DNA of 64,000 nt from Carya illinoinensis (lineage: Eukaryota > Streptophyta > Magnoliopsida > Fagales > Juglandaceae). The stretch's first letter is position 1. Every line of letters starts with the position of its first letter. The notes beneath the pieces were generated by a model, which was given only the letters and a program-made list of their open reading frames with translations, was not told where the DNA came from and ran no database searches. This document shows, one piece after another, positions 1 to 13,271 of this stretch. A program made the position numbers and the translations under genes. The stretch is from assembly GCF_018687715.1 (NCBI RefSeq), contig NC_056765.1, forward strand, positions 29,410,254 to 29,474,253, in the 5' to 3' direction.

Positions 1-3000
1 GATTTATCATTCCTTATAAACAAGGAATAATCTAACTTGGACTGTTGGAAACTAATTGAGATAAAGGAAGAGGAGAATTTTGAATACCATTGGCGAGATG
101 CTTGCTTAAGTCCATAAAGAGACTTATGCAACTTACAAACCAGTATTTTATCTTTAGAGTGTGATGACTCCCCTTGAATTTGATGCCCTGAAGGCAAATT
201 CATGTAGATTTCTTCATCCAAATCTCCATGGAGAAAGGCATTGTGCACATCCAATTGGTATATGTGCCAATTGTAGATGGTTGCCAATGCTAAGAAAATT
301 CGAACTATTGTGTGCTTGGCTATAGGGCTAAAGGTTTCTTGATAGTCAAAACCTTCTTTTTGTGTGTGACCCTTAGCCATCAATCTAGCTTTATGCCTTT
401 CTAAGGTTCCATCAAACCTTAATTTAACCTTATACACATATTTGCAGCTAACAGTAGATTTACCAAGGGGGAGAGTGGTGATAGTCCAAGTTCCATTATT
501 TTCCAAAGCTCTCAATTCTGAGTTCATTGCCTCATGCCAATGTGGAGATCTTACAGCTTCTTGATAACTTTTTGGTTCATGTAATAGAGAATGAGAGAGG
601 CCATATGATCTGTGATTAGGTGATAATTTTGTGTAGGTTAAGTGTTGATGGAAGGGGTGTGCAGTTGAGGCAAGTTGACAGTGATAGTCTTGTAGGTAAG
701 TGGGTTAATGTCTAACTCGATCTTACCTTCTAGTTGGAATGTCTTGCACAGAATCACTAGTAGAAGGTGATGAGTGAAGGGTTTGAGGTGAGGGTGTATG
801 AGGATAGGTAGTTTGAGACTGCTTAAGTGATGAGGAATTGTTGTCAAGTGAATCAGGTGATAGGGGATCTGTTTGAGTGTGTGAGTGCATAATAGTTTCA
901 GGATATGAAGATGTTGAATTTGACAATGGTGAGGGAAGGACCAGATCATATGAGAGTGTAGTATAGATAGTGTTGGAATCAGAATCTTGAAAAATGTGGA
1001 TTCATAGAAAATGACATCCCTGGAAATAAAACAGGAATGATTCACTAAGTCATAGAGTTTATATCCCTTAACACCAGATGGGTAGCCAAGGAAGATGCAT
1101 CTCTTGGCTCTAGGACTTAGTTTGGTTCTGTTATGTTGGAGGGTAGATGCAAAACACAGGCATCCAAATACCCTTTAGATGTGTGTATGATGGGACTGTT
1201 GAGAAAATGATTTCATAGGGGGATTCATTATTCAAAATGGGAGTTGGTATTTTGTTGATGAGGTGAGTGGCTGTCATGACAGCATCTCCCCAAAAATGAA
1301 GAGGCAAGGAAGCTTGAAAGATGAGGGACCTAGCCACACATAGGAGATGTTCATGCTTTCTCTTAACCACCCCATTCCGTTGAGGGGTATAGACACATGT
1401 CTTTTGGTATAAAATTCCTTTAGAATTGTAGAAAATAGGCATGTCGAATTCCAATCCATTGTCAGATCTGATTTTTTGCTTTGGCACTGAATTGAGTGTT
1501 AATCATGTGAACAAAGTTATGCAAAAGGGTCTTTGTTTCAGATTTTGACTTCATTAAATCAACCCAAGTGACCTGAGAGTGATCATGAACTATAGTCAAG
1601 AAATAATGATGACCCTGGATTGAAGCTTGTGAGTATTGGCCCTAAATGTCACAATGGACCAGTTCAAAAGGAGCTGCGGTGTAAGAGGTACTCAGATTGA
1701 AGGATTTTCTTTTCTGTTTAGCCAAATGGCAAGTAGTGCATTGCATATCTTTGTCACTTTTTACATTGGGAACACAAGATTGAATTAAATTCATTCTTTG
1801 TTGATAAATGTGTCCTAATCTAAAGTATCAAAGATCAAATTCTTGATGCTAGTCTACTTGGAAGACATGAGTAGAAATTGGTTGGTTGACAGTGTAACTG
1901 GAAGGAAGTGGAACATTGACTGTATTGCAGCTAGGTGGATTGGAAGTGAGGAAGTAAAGGCCATTGTATACCCTAGCAAGTCCAATTGTCATACAAAAAG
2001 AGAGGGCCTGTATAAAGCAAAGTTTGCTTAGAAAATAAGGCAAAGTGAGTGAGTTTGCTAACAGAAATTAAGTTGAAGATGAAAGAGGGTATACAAAGTA
2101 CATTATTGAGAGTTAAGGAATCAGAAAACTTCACAGTCCTAATGTGGGTGACCTTGACTTGAGTTTTGTTAGGTAGTTGAACAAAGGATTGAGTCTCACA
2201 AGTGATGGAAGTGAGCAGTGATGCAGAACATACCATGTGGTATGTAGCTCCAGTGTCAAGAGTTCAAGGTGCAGTTTGTGAGTTGGTTGAGTGGTGGTTT
2301 AAAAGAGATGCAAAGTGTTGTTGGTGAGTTGTAGAGAAAATGGAAGAATCTGGCAAGGAATGAGTAATAGGGTGCAAATTTGTACCTGCCATGTTGGAAG
2401 AATAAGGGGCACTAGTTGTAGTGTTTGTAGATTTATCTTGGTTAGGTGATGGAAGGTTACCAACGTTGAGTTGAGATGTCTTAGCATTGACAAGAGCAAA
2501 GAGCTGTTGAATTTGTGCTTCAGTAATGGGTAACTATGATCCTTCCATGGTTGCCTTCTCATGAGTTTGTGATGTGACTTAGTTTACAGAGTGCCCAGCT
2601 TGCCTAGATGAAAAACCTCATTTTAACTTAGTAAATTTGAAGTTGGGAGGGAAGCCAATCAGTCGATAGCACTTGTCCTCTGTGTGTCCATTCTTACCAC
2701 AATGGTAACATGTTACCTCAGATTTGTCTCTCTTCTTAAATTGGAATGCAGCTAAGGTTGAGGTTTCATGGCTACGTAGCAAGAGGGCACGAGTTTCCCT
2801 CTACCTTTCTTCCTGTAAAACCAATGAAAAAATCATATCCAAAAATGGCTTACGGTCATCAAAATAATCTGTCCTCTAATGCTATCAAAGTTTTCATTCA
2901 ATCCCATTAAAAATTTAAAAATAGAATCTGTTTGTTGAGCCTTGGCAAGGGATTTTACAATGTTGCAAGTGCACAGCTCACAAGAACAATGAGGAAGGGG

Positions 3001-3496
3001 TCTATAGTTGTGCAATTTTTCCCAAGCAGCATTAAGCTGAGTAAAGTAATCACCTACAGTTGAGAACCCTGTGTGGTAGAGGCAAGCTGCTGTTGGAGTT
3101 GGTAAATCCTTACATTGTCTGGTTGTGCAAATCGTGCTTTGAGTTTATCCCATATTGTTTTGGCAGAGCTAATGTATAGAACATTAAATGCAATCTCCTT
3201 AGAAATTGAGTTTATAATTCATGAGGTTGTGAGGTTGTTGCATCTCAACCAAGGTATGTAGAGAGGGTCTGTGAGGCTAGGTGTCTTGATGGTTCCATCA
3301 AGGAACCCAAGTTTGTTTTTTATGGAGATGGCTAGTGTGAATGAACGATTTCATGAAAGGTAATTAGGTCCTGTCAAGTGTGGGGTTACCACCACAATGT
3401 TGGCATTGTCACTGTGATGTAAGAAGAAGGGGCTGTTGGGGTTTTCAGATGGAGAGGAGTTATGAGAGGTGTTAACAGAAAATGCTTCTTCAGCCA
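1..3496 (-). pseudogene. Ty1/copia retrotransposon gag-pol remnant (truncated by the window edge)
   Basis: Read on the minus strand, gag begins near 3496 (MAEEAFSVN...) and reaches the typical LTGPNYLSW-like start of a copia gag before a stop. A UBN2-like gag piece follows at about 2833-3015. A CCHC zinc knuckle (CYHCGKNGHTEDKC) lies near 2660-2715. The integrase core is at about 1131-1490 (IRSDNGLEF, then TPQRNGVVKRKHE). The first part of reverse transcriptase is at about 1-480 and includes [20 protein letters not shown], which carries the first catalytic Asp. Stops and frame changes break the polyprotein at several places, so it is not autonomous. The YVDD box, RNase H and 3' LTR would lie left of position 1. 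Order PR-INT-RT with this integrase motif indicates copia rather than gypsy. Confidence 0.93.
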
Positions 3497-3587
3497 TTTT
3501 AATGATAGGATAGTGAGTTGCAATTGTAGGAAGGTTGAATAAGAAGAAATAGAGAAACAAAAAGAATCAATAGGAGAAATCACAAGT

Positions 3588-3604
3588 GACCCACTCTGAT
3601 ACCA
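3588..3604 (-). other. Retrotransposon primer-binding site (initiator tRNA-Met type)
   Basis: On the minus strand the sequence TGGTATCAGAGTG follows directly after the LTR end. This is the standard complement of the 3' end of plant initiator tRNA-Met, used for minus-strand priming by copia elements. It fixes the LTR/internal boundary at 3604/3605. Confidence 0.85.
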
Positions 3605-3990
3605 TGTTGAAGAAATGAGAAAAGCTTGATAAACATGTTGTGGGGATAAAAACACATTGATGAGTTGAGAGAAAATACTCGAGACAAGGCAACAATGGTG
3701 AAAAGAAGAATCACTTATCTCATCTCATTATCAGCAGAATACAAGTTTCTTATATAGATTGTACATAAAGCATAATGCCAAGAATAGAAAAGAGCCAAAA
3801 GGAGATCAGTTCTATTCACTATACATAAATGAATACTTTTATCCACTACATTCCTAGCTAACTTTATTAAACAATAGCTATGTCATGTGCCCACTATTGT
3901 TTTTTGTTTCTTCTGTTCTAATCATAGCAGGTGCACCATCACAAGGTGACTACCTGATGCACCACTTGTGTCTTGAACAGCAACTGCATG
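3605..3990 (-). repeat. 5' LTR of the copia element
   Basis: The inner edge is exact (TG at 3605 on the plus strand, next to the primer-binding site). The outer edge near 3990 is approximate because the partner LTR is outside the window. On the minus strand it contains a TATATAAG box near 3750, followed by a leader whose style matches other plant copia LTRs. No target duplication can be checked. Confidence 0.7.
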
Positions 3991-4088
3991 CTGCAGATTT
4001 CTTGGTGAAGTTTGTGAGTTTCGTGTGGTTTGGCATGTATTGTGTTCTAGTTGGAATACGAATATGAATTTAGCTTACAGTACTTTTA

Positions 4089-4340
4089 GGCTATATTTGA
4101 TTGTTGAGTTAAACTTAACTCATCTCATATGGTTGTGTATGGAAGATGAACCCAACTCAACTCATCTTAAACCAATCATTCCTGGGACCTACTACCTTTT
4201 CAAATTCCTATAAAAAAGTTAAATTCGTCTCAACCTGCTTCATACATTTCAACTTAAAAAGTTAAACTCATCTCAATAGGACCTACAAAATACTACTATT
4301 TACAACTCAATTCAACTTATATTAACATTCAAACGCAACC
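4089..4340. mobile_element. MITE-like element (TTTGATTGTTGAGTT-type ends)
   Basis: The left end reads GGCTATATTTGATTGTTGAG. The reverse complement of the right end reads GGTTGCGTTTGAATGTTAA, so the ends form imperfect terminal inverted repeats. No coding capacity is present. Diverged pieces of what looks like the same family occur near 12400-12580 and 56515-56640. Confidence 0.55.
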
Positions 4341-4742
4341 ATATCTCGTGTTTGGTTTCATGAACTAAGATGTTAATTACTATGGCCACATATAAGAAAA
4401 ACCCTTCCCATCCTATTATATCTAGAAAAAAAAATTAAAAACTTGAGTCTCGAAAGACAGAGACAAAAATATTTGAAATAGTTGTTATAATATTTATTAA
4501 GAACTTTTAATATCATACAAAAAAAAAAAAAAATTAACCACACTTAAAAGTTATTTTTCTAGCTATGTTCTTTGGTTCATTGCTATATTCAATGATAGTT
4601 GTTTTATTCTTTTTCGGAAGATAATATCAATACATTTTTCCCTAATATTCATTGAGCCTTGTTATATGACCAAAATTTCCAAATTGTTCATTCGGTGTTG
4701 AAACAGTGATTGAACCTGTTTTGCATGACATGTAACGTACGC

Positions 4743-4875
4743 TACAAGAAAATTACTTATTTGCAACTAATTATTTTCTATAAAAATGATTGTTTCTTAT
4801 CAAAATAAATCTATTTTTATCACAAATAATCATAATCGTTGCAAATAATCTGTCGCAAAAACTTGTTTTCTTGTA
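4743..4875. mobile_element. Foldback element with TACAAGAAAA ends (CACTA-like MITE)
   Basis: A perfect 10-bp terminal inverted repeat is present: TACAAGAAAA at 4743-4752 and TTTTCTTGTA at 4866-4875. The inside is partly self-complementary. The termini resemble the CACTACAAGAAA ends of plant En/Spm elements. No clear target duplication is visible. Confidence 0.55.
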
Positions 4876-5690
4876 TTACGTTTGCCACACGAACCAAATC
4901 CTCATCTTGACACATTCCATTGCACTCGTGGGGCCGGTCTTAATTAATGATTAAGAGGGTCAAAAATTACAAGCCAAGGTACATAGCTAGTCATGGGATT
5001 GCATTCAAAGCATAACATCATGATAGATGCATATTTCCATGTTCTTAATCGTAAAAGCTAGGCTCGATGGCGAGGTTTAGATTCTTCTTTCTCAGTTTGT
5101 GTTTAAGGTAAACTAGGTAATGAATGATCAGATCATGTCAAATAACTTGGAAGAAGCAAAGAAATTGATGCAAATTCAAAGCATAAACACCTTCGACTCT
5201 TCTACACACCAATTGAGTTCTTTCTTTGGTAGTGATCATTGCATCGTCTATTGATGCATAATGCCACGTAAAACTATTTACCAATGGGAAGTTGAGAGTT
5301 TTTCATCTGTTTTCAGTTGAAATCTAGATTATGAAGACATCGATACAAGTCCCTTGTTGTTGATGCCATTGCCAAACCGGGTTTGTGAGGACATTGCGGA
5401 GATATACCGCTAGAAGGGCGAAGATGATCATGGCGGTTCGTTCATTTAGAGACTCAACAAATCCATCTGCTCTATTTATAAATATTGCCATGGAAAAATC
5501 AATTCGCTTCATTCATCATCTCTTTCTCTTTGGAAGTTGTGTTTTCCTTTCTCAGAGAAGAGACTTTGCATGTGAAGAGAATGAACAATTTCTCCCAGCT
5601 CCCTCCCTCCATGTGGGTTTTGTTACGGGCCTGCAAGAAACATGTCTTAGTGCTAGTTGGAGGACTTTGAGAAAGACATTTTGCATGTAA

Positions 5691-8440
5691 TGTTCAATTT
5701 CTTTCTTTTCGCTACTATGATTGCTTCAATTAGCGAGGAATTGAAGAAAAAGAAATTGGAGCACTTGTCCTTTTTTCATTTTTTTTGGCTAAGTTTCCCA
5801 ATATTATTTTGTCTTGTTTTGTAAAGAAGAAAACTCAGGAAAAGAAAGTTTCATTTTTTTTTTTTGAAAATATTGTTAAGTGCTGTATAAAAATATAAAA
5901 TACACCAAACATTTAGCTTTTGTCTTCCAAGTGATCAAATTTAGCTTCTATTTGATCACTTGAAAAACAAAATATTTTGTTATGTCAAGCCACTCTTTTA
6001 AAAAAAAAATAAAAAAATGAGAATTTTCATTCCTCTAGTTTTTTCTAAATTCTTTGAAGTAGACTTTATCAAGCTACCTGTCTGAATTGCAAATCAAAGT
6101 GCATCGTTTCCACCCATGCTTTCTTCTCCATGAATGACATGAGCAATTGCTTGTTGACATTGACATAACCCATTTAACTACAAAAACACAGTTCCAGTAA
6201 ACACAAGGCAATTGCAGCTATTTCCTGCTATTGAGATTACGTATTGAGCCCCTAGCCGATTTGATTTGTGCTCAATTCAAATGAGATTAAGAAGGGGGCC
6301 CTTCCCTATAAGAGCCCATGCCCAATGAGATCGGGCCGTAAGACACGAGGAGGCATTGGGCCCATTAAGGAATCTCCTAAATTTTGTTGTAATATAGGTA
6401 AGGATTTCTCTTCCATACACTAAAACTCTTATGTCCTAAGCGTTAGAAAATCTCCTATGTTATATTTTGGATGTTCGAATTAGGACTCGCATCTTAGTGA
6501 CTTTACAAGGCATGGTAGCTGCCAAAGCAGCCAAAGATTTCTTCCAACACCATCTCGAGTTATAAAAGATAAGAAATCCAATTTTTAGAAGTATTAATAA
6601 TTTAAGTTGCTGCCAATAATCCAAATAGTCCTTAAAACCCTACCCCTACCTAGTACTACAATTATAAAGGTATAGAAACATGCACGAGAGATTTCTATAT
6701 ATACTACTTTGACATATAGACATGATCCACATAAAACACATGTTGTTAGGAGCCTGAGTACAACACAACAACATCACACAACTAATGCACTCATAGGTTT
6801 TCATGCTTGACATGTTTAGAAATAAATGACACACTTAAGCAGCAAATGTAAGAAACTCACTCACTGCATATAAAATATTATAAATATAGTTGTGAAACTC
6901 AAAAATCAAATTTTTATCAAAGGTAGATATTTTAGCATAAAGAGGATAGGCATTATCAATCATTCATTAAGCCATGGTTATTTGCATATTGACATGTCAT
7001 GATTGATTAGTTCACCGTTCTATGATACATAGGCAACAACTAGTGACTAGAGAGGAATATGTTTTAAACCACACATAACCAAGGCATCTCATGCACAGTT
7101 GTTTGAAAGCTTTATCAATCTTCTCTAAAGTTTTAAAAATGGATTACTATTAACAACTCCAAATGACTCTAGAAGTCAAATTTGAACATGTTAGCATCTA
7201 TTTTTACCAAAAGCTCATGTATCCCTTGAAATGCACAAAAAACGTGTTGTCATCAATAACTCTAAGTAGACCAAACAACCACTATTTTGAGATTTACATG
7301 CATTCTAACTTACTAAAAAGTTATGAAGGTATGCCTACACATACATACACGACATGTAGTTAAACTTAAGACTAGAATACATAACCTATGATCAGTTTTT
7401 GCACACTATGGAGTATAGATTAATCTGTTAATACCTTAGTCAATTAGTAAGAATTTTAGTAGAGATTAACAAGAAATATGTGTGTAACTTAATAAGTGCT
7501 TGATAAATGTGATTGCTTGGTTCTCAAAGTTAAGGAGATAAGATAAGTGGTATGATCATAACCTTCATTGTATTGTAACTATTCTATTTTGCATGAAAAA
7601 GTGTTGTTTACATGTGCTATGTATATCTATATTCAATGTTAGTCCTTTTTATCAGCCATCGATGAATTATGAAGATGTGCTTGTGAATGAAATTATGTAT
7701 GATATGATGATTTGGTTATTTGTTTATAATGGATATTGTGTCATGAAAATCACCCTTATATTATGTTATGCTTATTGATTGCAATAAGTGGATGCCATAT
7801 CATGATAAACATGCCTATGTTAATATGTCATGTTTAGTTCTATGCCATGCATATGAGTACGACACGCCATGAAAATAATGAAGACAACATGTTCACATGC
7901 ATTACGATAAGATATGAAATAAGTTATGTGAATCATAAATAAGTTTTAATGCTTAGCCTTATGTTATGGGATGTGCAAGCCACTAACTTATGTGTGGTCC
8001 ACTATGTGTTATGCTATGATTTATATGGTCAACGACAATTGAACTGATACACGTATGTTATGATGACTGTTATGCAAGTGAAAAATAAGAATAATAAGTC
8101 AAGCATGAAATATATTAGATGCATGGAGTCAATCCTCACTAATCCATGTTATATGAATTTTCATAATCACTTCTTAAATTTCGTCTAAGTTATTATTGTA
8201 TGATCTATATGCTATATATATATAATTACACTTTTAAGTGTTTTAAGCTAAGCCTAAAGCCAACTAAATTACGTTACTGTAAGATTTGTTATTACTGAAT
8301 CTTTGACTCGTTTTATTTATTTATTTTTATGTTTTAATGTTCGTACTGATGATAACATACACACCAAGTAGGAGGGCCATTAATTTTTTGGTATCTTAGA
8401 TCATATAATAATTAGTATTATAGCCACGTAGAACTAGCTT
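5691..8440. other. AT-rich intergenic stretch without a recognisable gene
   Basis: Only short ORFs without family resemblance occur. A 13-bp perfect inverted repeat sits at 5928-5962. The ATG/TAT-rich sequence at about 7500-8345 resembles decayed LTR-retrotransposon non-coding sequence, but I cannot define ends. Confidence 0.5.
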
Positions 8441-8615
8441 ATGCTTATATTATTAAGTTTTTGTTGAAAATGAGGTAGTTTTAACAAAAACTTAATAATG
8501 TCCGTACTAAGATAGTTTTATGGTTAAAAAAATGAGGTACTATTATGATGTTGAACCTTATTATCGGTCATAAATTTACGAATATATGTAACATTATTGA
8601 CCTACTTGTTACAAT

Positions 8616-10500
8616 TTGATTAGCTCCTACAACTATCATAAGTTGATGCATATATTTAAAAAGTGTGTTTTCCTAAGTTTCTATTCAAATTGTAGTTGCA
8701 GAGGGTACATGTGTTTTGATCATGTCACCAAAAAAATTATTTTGAATAGACATGCCATCTTTGATAAAAATTCATTCATAGTTCAAAATTGGAGTCCATC
8801 TCAACCAAGGCCTTTTGTGATAACTTCTAGCCCACGAACAACTAATCCTTCACTAATGGTACTTAATTCTCACCTTTCCCAAGTTGTTTTAAATCTTCCC
8901 ACACTAAAAAATGCTAGGGATGCCTTAGGTGTTGCTAATAGAACTCATGACAATTTGAGTTTGATGCATCCATTTGAGCATTTGAATCTCTTGCTCCAGC
9001 ACTAGAATCTAGTGCTCAACAACCTCACACCTCTGGATTCCCTAATCAAATTAGTTGACACTGCACAAGCACCTACCACCACTCTTTCATGTCAACCACC
9101 GTACTTATCCATCCATCCAATAATCATGCATTCTCAACAGGGTTCTAGGAAAAATAAGCAATTATCGGATTACTACATGTTCTACTCTACCAAACATTCA
9201 TTACAAGCCTATCATTCCACCATCTCTCGTCCCACACAAGGAAATTTTGCACAAGCTAGCAAAGTATCATTGGAGTCAAGCAATGGAAGACGAGTTTCAA
9301 GCATTATAGTCCAATGTAAAAGAAGTTTTTTTTTATCCTTGGCCACTCCACAAAAATGTTATTCCCAATAAGTGGGTGTATAAAGTAAAACATGAGTTGA
9401 TGGTATAATTGAGAGATTTAAGGTTACCTAATGGCCAAGGAGTTCAACCCTATGGTGAAAGCTTCTACTGTCAGAACAATTTTGGCCCTTGTAGTGCATT
9501 TCAATTGGCTAATAAGGCAATTGGATATATCCAATGCCTTCCTTCATATCTCTCTTGAATATGAGGTTTATATGGAGTAGCTCCTTAGATTTATTGACCA
9601 ATAATATCTAAAATATGTCTACAAATTTCAGAAGGATATATATGGCTCCAAGTAAGCATCAAGAGCTTGGTTTAACAAGTTGTCCAACACCTTTATTTGT
9701 ATTAGGTTTATTGAGTCCTAAGTTGATTATTCACTTCCATCATTCCAATGTTCTTTTTTTTTTTTTCTTTAATTAAGTTGTCAGCGATCACCTTTGTTGT
9801 TTTCTAGTTGCAACAAAGTTTTTACATAAATGACCTTAGGTATTTGAGTTTTTTTCTTGAAATTCAGGCTCAGTGCACTTTAGTAGGACTCCATCTATCC
9901 CAATCTAAATATATTACTGAAGTCTTGAATCGTGCTAGTATTAAGTTGTCCTACTATGATGGCGAGCCCTTGGATAACCCCATTAAATATTAACACCTAG
10001 TTGAAGCTCTATAGTATTGCTTTTTTATTAGCCTGATATTGCATTTAATGTTAACCAATATTGTCAGTTTATGCGTAATCCCACCACAACTCACTTGACA
10101 ATAATATAAAAGGTTCATCAAATGTCTTTAAGGGGTACTTTCTTAAGGTCTCTTCATGTATTAAGCTTTAATGCTTAATTCAAGACCTTTACATACCTCG
10201 TGGCACAATTTATACAATTTGATGTTGTACCAAGTATATGGAAGTAGACTATCACTTCATTCTTGATCTAATCACTATAACAAAATTGTTTATTTACTAC
10301 TAATTATTTCTTACGAAAATGATTATTTCCTGTTAAAATGAGTCTATCACAAATGATTATTTTATTCATAAATACTCATTTTGTATTTTTATAGTGAGGA
10401 GTGTACTTTTTAATATCTGCCCATGGCCCAACAAATCATAGATGTTTTCACCAAAGTCGTAGCCTCATGGAAAGCCTTGATAGCTATAAAGCATCCTAGT
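8616..10500 (+). pseudogene. Ty1/copia pol remnant
   Basis: Pieces of copia pol follow each other in order but in different frames. The integrase C-terminal module is near 8700-8790 (GYMCFDHVTKKIILNRHAIF). An RT approach region and RT segment are near 9370-9580 (QLDISNAFLH...VYME). An RNase-H-proximal piece is at 9808-9993 (FFLEIQ...GLHLSQSKYI). A C-terminal tail is near 10435 (QQIIDVFTKVV). Many stops, a poly-T insertion and deletions show it is dead. LTRs were not identified. The order of modules supports the call; the exact ends are approximate. Confidence 0.8.
10273..10396. mobile_element. Foldback element with CACTATAA ends
   Basis: The left end is CACTATAACAAAATTG and the right end reads TTTTTATAGTG. 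The two are inverted over about 8 bp exactly and more loosely further in. Internal sequence resembles the elements at 4743-4875 and 57342-57481. It lies inside the copia remnant, so it inserted after that element or alongside its decay. Confidence 0.5.
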
Positions 10501-11315
10501 TGAACCAACGATGGATTTCAGAAAATGAGCATATCTTGATAATGCAGTAGGAGTAAGATGGAAACTTAGGTAATTTTAATGCCTTTGAGATTGAACAAAG
10601 ACCCTAGGTAAGACATAGGCAAAGGAGAGCCTGGTCCATTAAAGGTCCAAGTGTAATAGCCAATTATTGGATAAGGGCATCTTGATTTTTACTTCTTCGA
10701 AACAAGCTAAAGGTTTGCCTCCCACTTGTTAGCTTGCTGGGATGTGAAAATACTTACTCAATTTACAACTTAACATGTTCATGATAGCAAGTCAGCTACA
10801 TATGGCAAGCTAGCTGGCAATTAGGGCTATGCATATGACCCGAAAATTTGTTGGAACCGATTAAAATGGCTCAACCCGACTTGTATCTTATCAGGTTATT
10901 TCTAATCGAGTCTCCAACCTGACTAGTCAACGGGTTTATATTTTGGTTTCAACTTGTTCGGGATAAATCACACTTATCTTCAGTTCTCCTTTCAAAAATA
11001 CAAGTTGTTCAGTTGTCAGATTCTCACTCATGCCTTCCAGAAAGGGTGGTCGATTGCCAGAGATTTTTCTAAAGCCATTCTACAGCCATCATTCAAGTGC
11101 ATCCATGTGATCGCCCACTAGGAGTATTGAATGAAGTATTTGCTCTGGTTGGAACTGAGGACTGTGCCGGCATACCAGGAGCCCACAAATCAGGTGTCAT
11201 GTGAGCTGATCTCCACAAGGGTGCCTAGTGGGAACAAGGAAGATGGTGTTGTGGTAGTCCTCCCTTGGCTTAGGGTGGAGGAGTTCCAACTTCTCTTCCT
11301 CCTCCCTTTCAAAAA

Positions 11316-11420
<105 letters not shown>

Positions 11421-12084
11421 AATTTAATCGGATCTCCTGCTTGCAAAAATCGCGAATTCCTGATGTAACTTGGGTTGATTATGTATATACATACATATAT
11501 ATATATATATTTATATATTGGCAGATAGATCCATTTTTCTCATTTCATGAAATAAGGTCGCCTTCAGGCTTCAAAGGCCAACTCTGGAAGAATCCATTTC
11601 TCATACTGCTTTGTGATTGAAGAAATGGTACAAATATATTCCAATAACCTATTTAAGAAAAGCAAGAACTGAGAAGGAACAAGTTTCTTCTTCACTGCTT
11701 TCCCCATTGGATCATACGGGTCCAACCTGGTTTTATTTTGATTGGATCGGGTTGGCTCTTTAGTTGGACACATTTTGGGTCAAGTCGGTACAAACCCGAT
11801 TGTTCTAGGCTGAGTTGTAGGCCTACTAGCAATCACTCAGGCATATATTGTGCCGGAATTGGCATGGCACTTACGGCAAGGTTAGTACATTAAGAAACAA
11901 TAAAGACATCATCCCTTGATCGGCGAATAATCAAGAATTAGAAGGAAGTTTAACTTAACTGTTGATAATTAAGAAAAAGACATTGCAAGCGGTTAATCAG
12001 GAAATGATATTGCAAGAGATATTCTTAGCTATGTGCATTGCCTTATAAGTGTATAGTCCAAAACATTTACGCAACCTATTCTTT

Positions 12085-12184
12085 CCATCTTTTCTTTCAT
12101 TACAAAGTATAATCTGAGAAATTAAGGGAAAGGACCATCTTTTCTTTCATTACAAAGTATAATCTGAGAAATTAAGGGAAAGGA
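12085..12184. repeat. Perfect 50-bp tandem duplication
   Basis: The unit starting CCATCTTTTCTTTCATTACA at 12085-12134 is repeated without mismatch at 12135-12184. It is non-coding. Confidence 0.97.
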
Positions 12185-12991
12185 TAAACCTTAAATGGGT
12201 AAGTATCAAAGCATAATCTAAAAGAAAATAATTTGATTTTCATACTAATTCAAGCTATTATATCCCATAATCTACCCTCACTTCATAAGGGCTTAAAGAA
12301 TTCTTATGAGAGGAAGAGTATGATATATTAGGATTGGTCTTAAATCTCTAAGAAAAGAAGTACTCCAACTTCTAATTTTGTTCTGCTTGATCACTGAGAT
12401 TTCTCAGATGAGAATTTTTAATTTTAAGATTAAATATTAAAATATTATATTTTAATATTATTATTATTTTGAGATTTGAAAAAGTAGAGAAAAAGTTAAA
12501 TTATTTATTATATTTTGTATGAGAATTTGAAAATATTGTAATAATGAGATGAAAATTTTGTATTTAAGATGAAAATTCTTGATGGCCAAAGAGTACTATA
12601 ACGCAACTTTAGACATAATCATGCATCCTAACTCTATTAATAACGAATTCAAACCAATATTTTGGTTAACGTAAAGTGGTTAAGATTACTCAGAAAGTGC
12701 CACAGATTTGCCCATACAGAGGGCTTTTCGTTTTTATTGTTTATTTTCATGTTCCGGGGGTAGACGAGAGTTGCCACAGATTGGTCCATGCAGAGAAAAT
12801 GGTGGTAAATAAAAATATATATGTAATAAAAGATTAAAAAATTAATAAATTTAAATAAATAATGATCGTGATCTTCCGTTCCCCGAATTCCCACCCACCT
12901 ACCAAAACACTTTTTACAGTTTGATTCTTTCTCCCTGATTTCCCTTCCAAATGACAATCTAATCGCGTCCCGCCGTACTGATATTTCTCCG

Positions 12992-12993
<2 letters not shown>

Positions 12994-13028
<35 letters not shown>
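12994..13028 (+). promoter_or_regulatory. CT tract in promoter/leader of the DDT/PHD gene
   Basis: A pure CT tract about 245 bp before the ATG at 13272. Pyrimidine (CT/GA) tracts are common around plant transcription starts. A second CT run and a GA run further down (13118-13166) can pair. The transcription start itself cannot be placed from sequence. Confidence 0.45.
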
Positions 13029-13030
<2 letters not shown>

Positions 13031-13271
13031 GGTATTAGTTCATTTTACCAACTTGTACTTGTACAGAAGAGAAAGTCGCATTCCTCCTGTCTTGCCCAAG
13101 GCCGTTGCCACCCACCTTCTCTCTCTCTCTCTGTGCACGTCAAAAGCGTTTCTAGAGAGAGAGAGACACGCTCTGTGCCTAAAAGGCAATTCTTGAGGGA
13201 GGGAAGCGAGAAACATCTTTAATTGGGTAGGTTGCTTTCGCACAGATAAAAAAAAGCGACAAACATCTTCA

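Larger units (their letters stand above)
3991..5320. other. AT-rich spacer with two small inverted-repeat elements
   Basis: I find no gene here. The stretch contains a MITE-like element (4089-4340), a foldback with TACAAGAAAA ends (4743-4875), and otherwise unremarkable low-complexity sequence. Confidence 0.6.

Noticed and set aside
5324..5690. Overlapping small ORFs on both strands (62 and 101 residues)
   Set aside because: The minus frame (ESLNERTAMIIFALL...) looks somewhat protein-like, but I recognise no family and see no gene structure around it.
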